DNA from: Epiperipatus broadwayi
Lineage: Eukaryota > Onychophora > Udeonychophora > Euonychophora > Peripatidae
Direction: 5' to 3'
Assembly (NCBI GenBank): GCA_028023455.1
Contig: JAQFVV010012418.1
Location: 7,929,244 to 7,993,243, forward strand
DNA: 64,000 bases
The translations under genes and the position numbers were made by a program. Every line of letters starts with the position of its first letter. The stretch's first letter is position 1. This document shows, piece by piece, positions 60,084 to 64,000 of this stretch. Below the pieces are notes generated by a model, which saw only the letters and a program-made list of their open reading frames with translations, did not search any database and had not been told where the DNA came from.

Positions 60084-61802
60084 ATGTATAAATTGATTTA
60101 AGCAAACACTTATTATATTCACCATAGAACTCGTATCTTTTGAAATCAGCCTTTCTTTATGTAATTGTATTTTTGCTTAAGCACATTATTATGATATTAT
60201 CTTGCATTGACCCAAGGTATAGAGAGTATGTATAAATTAACAAGCCATTAATGTAAATGGCACTGTATTAATTTATTCCGAATATATATCTATCTTTTAA
60301 TGAGTTGACGGCACGGTCTGGCTTATTCAGACAATGCTATTTTATAATGTTTAATTAATAAACCGTATTTAAATTTTAATTAGTTTGAATATATTTATTT
60401 ATTTTCTGCAATCCACACCATTACTCTGCTCTATTTCACCATTTGTATATATATTTGTACCATCCATAGTCTTTAGTTAGCGAAACTAATGATGTATTGT
60501 AATGTAGTCTCTTGCTTCTCCCTGACCACTGGCACTGGCAAGAAACTATGCTATTAGTAATGACAGATGCGTTATCATGTAGGTGGTGCTGTGGAGTATA
60601 GACTTTAGATTCAAACTTAGGATTTCTATAAGGCAACCTCTCCTAGAGTGTTGAGTTTCATGTCTGGGGTTTGAATTCTGCAGTGTGTTAGTGAGATAGA
60701 CGATTCTGACCATTACAATACTTAAGAAGCTAAAAAGAGACTTGAACCTGACTTACAGATGTTTTTTTATTTTAGAGATGGCACTTTAATCCACAATATG
60801 TGATATTTTTAAAAAAAAAAAAATAACATCTAGAGTGGCAAAAGGTAGACACTCTCTGTATTTACAAATGTTTGATGAGAATGCTGGTCAGGAAATATGA
60901 CTGAATACTCAATTTGATCATCATTAGTTAGGATATTAAGTTTTAAAAAATATTCTATTGTTATTCCTAATACCCATTAATCCCAGAGTTTAAATCCCTA
61001 CATTCTGATAAAGAAAAGGGTTGTAAAACTGTAGGCCTCTTACATTTGATGCCCAACATGGGTCTTGAATACATTTATTTATCACTCTCTAGACCTGAGA
61101 TAAGCCACTTTCATTTGGCAAACTAAGTGTAGCATGAATAATACAATTTATCTGAAATAATAGTACTTCATTTGGCAACCAATGTGCTAGGCACATTTCA
61201 TTTGGTGCCAAAATGTGTGTCCACAACATATATAACAGAAAAATAATAATTAGAGTTTAGTTAATGGAATGAGAGAAATTTGGCACTAGAAATGAAATTA
61301 AGAAAATATTGTTAGATGTTAAGAGAATAGAGGATAGGGATAGGTAAGCAAAAGGATAGATAATTGACAGGGTCATTAAGTAAGACAGTGACAAAGGCAG
61401 ACACTAAATTGGAGGATGTGGTATAATAAGGATGTATACTTGTGTATTAATTTTTTGTGCTAAGTTTAAATAAAATATAGTTTTGCATTTTATGTAATAG
61501 AATAAAAAGTAAATAAATAAAATCCCTTCTCAAAATTAAAAAAGAATAAAAATTTTTATGCTGTTCTTCCATAAAATAATAATAAATTCTTTATAACAGC
61601 TAAATAAATATCAATAATAATTTTTTTTATATATTAAAAGCCTTTTTCAGCATGCATGTAATTTATTTATTGCATTATTATCACATAGTCAATTATTTTG
61701 TAATTACTGGATTTATATATGAAGATTTTGATTTATTTTAACGATTTAAAATGTTTGTTTTAATTCCATTACTGAACACTAGATGGTTTTATGTCTGAAA
61801 TA
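60084..61802. other. Intergenic DNA with unclassified short repeats
   Basis: The 60440-60720 part is less AT-rich and has a B-box-like GGGTTTGAATTCTG near 60668 without a clear A box. Near 61090-61220 the word CATTTGG recurs (CATTTGGCAAACTAAG, CATTTGGCAACCAATG, CATTTGGTGCCAAAATG). These may be worn SINEs. No gene found. Confidence 0.35.
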
Positions 61803-64000
61803 GTTTTTTTTTTTTAAAAAAAAGAAAAAGAAAAATTTATTGACTTTGTTTATACATGAACTACATTTTTAACACAGCTTGAGAAAATTTACTCTGTATT
61901 GCTGTAGAGTGGCGGCTTGAGGTGACGGAGTAAGTTCTATGATTCTTCTTCTTCTATTAGGATGACTTTGGACCATGTTTCTTTATACAGCCAGTCTGGA
62001 GCTAACATTCTGTCTCTAATGCTGATGCTCTTAATCAATGTTTTGAAGGTATCCAGGATATTGGTTGTCGTATTACTAATTACATGTTTGCATCTGGTTA
62101 GCCAGATTGCAAAGGAGAGAAAGATTGAGAGTCTGATGTTTGAAAAATTTCCATTCTTGATTGGATGTTGAATCGAGAACAAGTCTGCATTTTGATTTCT
62201 GGCTTTATCATTAATAAATGTTTTTAGTGAGCTGAGTATTGGATAGTTATGAAAGATGTGTTGGATCGTTTCATCCTCCATAGCACATAAGTGACATTGC
62301 GAGTTAATTTTGGTAAATCCCCTTTTCCACACTAGAAAATGGCTGGTGGGCAATGAGCACAGATTTAATTTTATAATAAAGTCTATATATTTCGGTTCTA
62401 AAAACCAATATTTTGCTTTCTTAATCATTATTCTATTGTTGAAGCCAAGAGCACTTGGGAGTGCAGTAGGAGTGTTGATCTTGAGTTTGTACACATCCCA
62501 ATATGACTTTTTGCTATCAAGTGTGTTTTGTGCTAGGCTAATGCAGTTATTGACCTGATTCCATATTTGTGTCATCCATATGCTGCATTTAGGTGGTGGA
62601 GTGTCCATGGGTGGAATAGTTAGTGTTATATTCAGGTGGGCAGATTTCAGGGAGAAGGCACGCAGTGCTGTTAATGATTTTTGCAGGTATATTGTGGAAA
62701 CTGAGTGAAGGCCAAGGCCATTAAGTTCTTTGGGCATTTGTGTTTTTGCAATGCTTATGGCAACAACCTTTCCTTTCCATAGTAATTTAGAACATAGTGA
62801 GTTGACTGCCTTTTCAAAGGTTTTGGTGGGTTTAATAATTGGTAGATAATAGTTTAGTCTGGAGAACACTATCATATTGAGTAATGTAGCTTTGCCTGGA
62901 AGCGACCGTGAGATCCCAGAAAGTGATTTCACTATTTTCTTGTTTTTTTCGAGGATTGTGTTTTGGATTTCTTTGGTCATGGCGAATTTAGTTTTGGCTA
63001 TAGGAAAGCCTAAGAAGTGTTGAGGTTTTGATGTGAATATTGATTGAATTATAGTTCCAGATTTAATTTTCCATATTGATGATTTACTGTTGTTGATTTG
63101 AAGGTTTAATTTTTTTGTATGTTTATTGATGATTTTCAGTAGTGTTTGCAGATGTGATTTATCAGGAAGGAAGATAGTGACATCATCAACGTATGAGATG
63201 TGATTAATTTGTTGTTTTAATGCTGGCACATATATGCCAGGCATGTTGTGTTCAATATCCTTTAGCATTGGATTTATATATGTTATGAAACAGAGTGTAG
63301 CCAGAGGTGAGCCCTGGGGGATTGAAAGATGTGGTCTGAACCCAGTAGACAACTTTTCATCTAGAGAGGTAAATATCGATCTATTTAAAAACAAGTTGGC
63401 AATTATTCTGATATACACTTGAGGCACTTGGTACTCTTGCAGTGTTTGAAAGAGGATTGAAGAGATTACTGTGTCAAATGCTGAGGAGAAGTCTAATTGG
63501 ATAGCTAGTGGCCTTGACTTTCTGCTTTGTCTAACATGTTCAATTATCAGGAGGAAGCATTGCATGGCTTCGATGGTTGATGAGCCTTTGCGTGCATATT
63601 GATATGTTGATATGTGTGTGTAAAGCTGGTCTTGTATTTGATCCTTGACTAAGGATTCGATTGTTTTTATAAGCAGAGGTATCATTGAAATGGGATGTAG
63701 GTTAGTAAGACAGGATGGGTTTGCTTGTTTTTTCAAAAAAGGGACCAATGCCACTGGATACAAATCTGGAATATTTTGGAAGTCGCCAGCAAGCACGTCA
63801 ATCATCATCCTCAGTATTGGTATGGTGAAGTGGCTGAGGTGGAGAAGTACAAATCTGGGTATTCCATGGAGTCCGGGATGTGTGCTTTCCGGGTATGCAA
63901 GTAGCTTTTGAAGTATTTGATTTTCTGTAATGTTGTGGTTGGAAAAGCTGCCTGTGTCTTTCCAGATGTTACCTGTTTTAAAGTTATGCTTTTGTAGTTT
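61803..64000 (-). mobile_element. Non-LTR retrotransposon, 3' half, continuing past the window
   Basis: It holds the coding part described separately and a 3' UTR of about 130 bp with AATAAA on the minus strand (about 61836-61841), followed by a mixed T/A-rich tail near 61803-61830. It continues open to the right edge, so the 5' part lies outside. Confidence 0.85.
61937..64000 (-). CDS. LINE ORF2: reverse transcriptase and C-terminal zinc finger (5' partial)
   Basis: A single uninterrupted frame of about 687 codons runs from the window edge at 64000 to a stop at 61937. The first Met in view (63808) is internal; the frame continues upstream of it as RFVLLHLSHFTIPILR. Reverse transcriptase motifs are complete: fingers HPISMIPLLIKTIE, motif A AIQLDFSSAFD (about 63500), motif [13 protein letters not shown] (about 63320), motif C YVDD (63182-63193), and SRLNYYLPIIKP in the thumb. 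Near the C terminus the zinc-finger-like CHLCAMEDETIQHIFH matches the LINE pieces at 17730 and 32804. The endonuclease must lie upstream. The intact frame and lower A+T content than the surroundings suggest a young, possibly active copy. It copies element RNA at a nicked target site. Confidence 0.9.
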   Translation of the reverse strand, partial: KLQKHNFKTGNIWKDTGSFSNHNITENQILQKLLAYPESTHPGLHGIPRFVLLHLSHFTIPILRMMIDVLAGDFQNIPDLYPVALVPFLKKQANPSCLTNLHPISMIPLLIKTIESLVKDQIQDQLYTHISTYQYARKGSSTIEAMQCFLLIIEHVRQSRKSRPLAIQLDFSSAFDTVISSILFQTLQEYQVPQVYIRIIANLFLNRSIFTSLDEKLSTGFRPHLSIPQGSPLATLCFITYINPMLKDIEHNMPGIYVPALKQQINHISYVDDVTIFLPDKSHLQTLLKIINKHTKKLNLQINNSKSSIWKIKSGTIIQSIFTSKPQHFLGFPIAKTKFAMTKEIQNTILEKNKKIVKSLSGISRSLPGKATLLNMIVFSRLNYYLPIIKPTKTFEKAVNSLCSKLLWKGKVVAISIAKTQMPKELNGLGLHSVSTIYLQKSLTALRAFSLKSAHLNITLTIPPMDTPPPKCSIWMTQIWNQVNNCISLAQNTLDSKKSYWDVYKLKINTPTALPSALGFNNRIMIKKAKYWFLEPKYIDFIIKLNLCSLPTSHFLVWKRGFTKINSQCHLCAMEDETIQHIFHNYPILSSLKTFINDKARNQNADLFSIQHPIKNGNFSNIRLSIFLSFAIWLTRCKHVISNTTTNILDTFKTLIKSISIRDRMLAPDWLYKETWSKVILIEEEES

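Noticed and set aside
60640-60720. tRNA-derived SINE
   Set aside because: A B-box-like GGGTTTGAATTCTG is present but I could not find an A box at the right distance or a second copy.
62310-62558. Plus-strand frames of 60-90 codons within 61962-63911
   Set aside because: They are antisense to the intact LINE reverse transcriptase frame.
1-64000. CRISPR array, operon or prophage structures
   Set aside because: No regularly spaced short repeats and no bacterial-type gene clusters; the sequence is plainly eukaryotic with spliceosomal introns.

Overview
This window is AT-rich animal nuclear DNA, by eye about three quarters A+T. It has no bacterial-type gene packing and almost all of it is intron, intergenic DNA or transposable elements. 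The animal assignment rests on six short minus-strand exons (10262-47568) that splice in phase into the C-terminal coiled coil of an LRRFIP protein (LRRFIP1/LRRFIP2 family, the partners of Flightless-I), plus the mix of non-LTR retrotransposons, MITEs and a retroposed tRNA-Gly. The species cannot be named from this; an invertebrate is likely. The LRRFIP gene enters from the right. Its 5' exons are not seen here, one intron is about 30 kb long, and the last exon seen reads through to a stop with a poly(A) signal close behind.

Layout. 1-5.4 kb: AT-rich DNA with three copies of a TTAA-flanked MITE. 5.4-7.7 kb: a less AT-rich locus with a candidate two-exon plus-strand gene for a 51-residue protein; its intron holds two covarying stem-loops with an identical 22-nt core. 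7.8-10.2 kb: another MITE copy and AT-rich DNA. 10.2-12.5 kb: the last three LRRFIP exons, with a decayed LINE remnant between two of them. 12.5-42.3 kb: the giant intron, which holds a tRNA-like foldback element, two copies of a TA-flanked pogo/Tigger-like MITE, a LINE 3' fragment, a 360-bp tandem duplication, a second foldback with tandem 315-bp units, a nearly full-length but frameshifted two-ORF LINE (28.1-33.4 kb), and a third large palindrome. 42.3-47.6 kb: three more LRRFIP exons and a second tRNA-like foldback. 48-51.5 kb: a 145-bp duplication and a decayed CR1/jockey-type LINE split by an 846-bp TIR element. 55.8-57.3 kb: a 1.47-kb palindrome with a retroposed tRNA-Gly in its loop. 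57.8-60.1 kb: an unclassified, less AT-rich, possibly transcribed locus. 61.8-64 kb: an open minus-strand LINE reverse transcriptase running off the window edge.

How it fits together: the one confident host gene is LRRFIP. The rest is a record of repeated insertion, in which large inverted repeats act as hosts for later insertions of MITEs, a tRNA retrocopy and LINE fragments. The most unusual signals are the paired covarying hairpins at 6.35-6.48 kb, the two foldbacks whose arms each carry a tRNA-like Pol III promoter pointing away from the centre, and the density of kilobase-scale palindromes.
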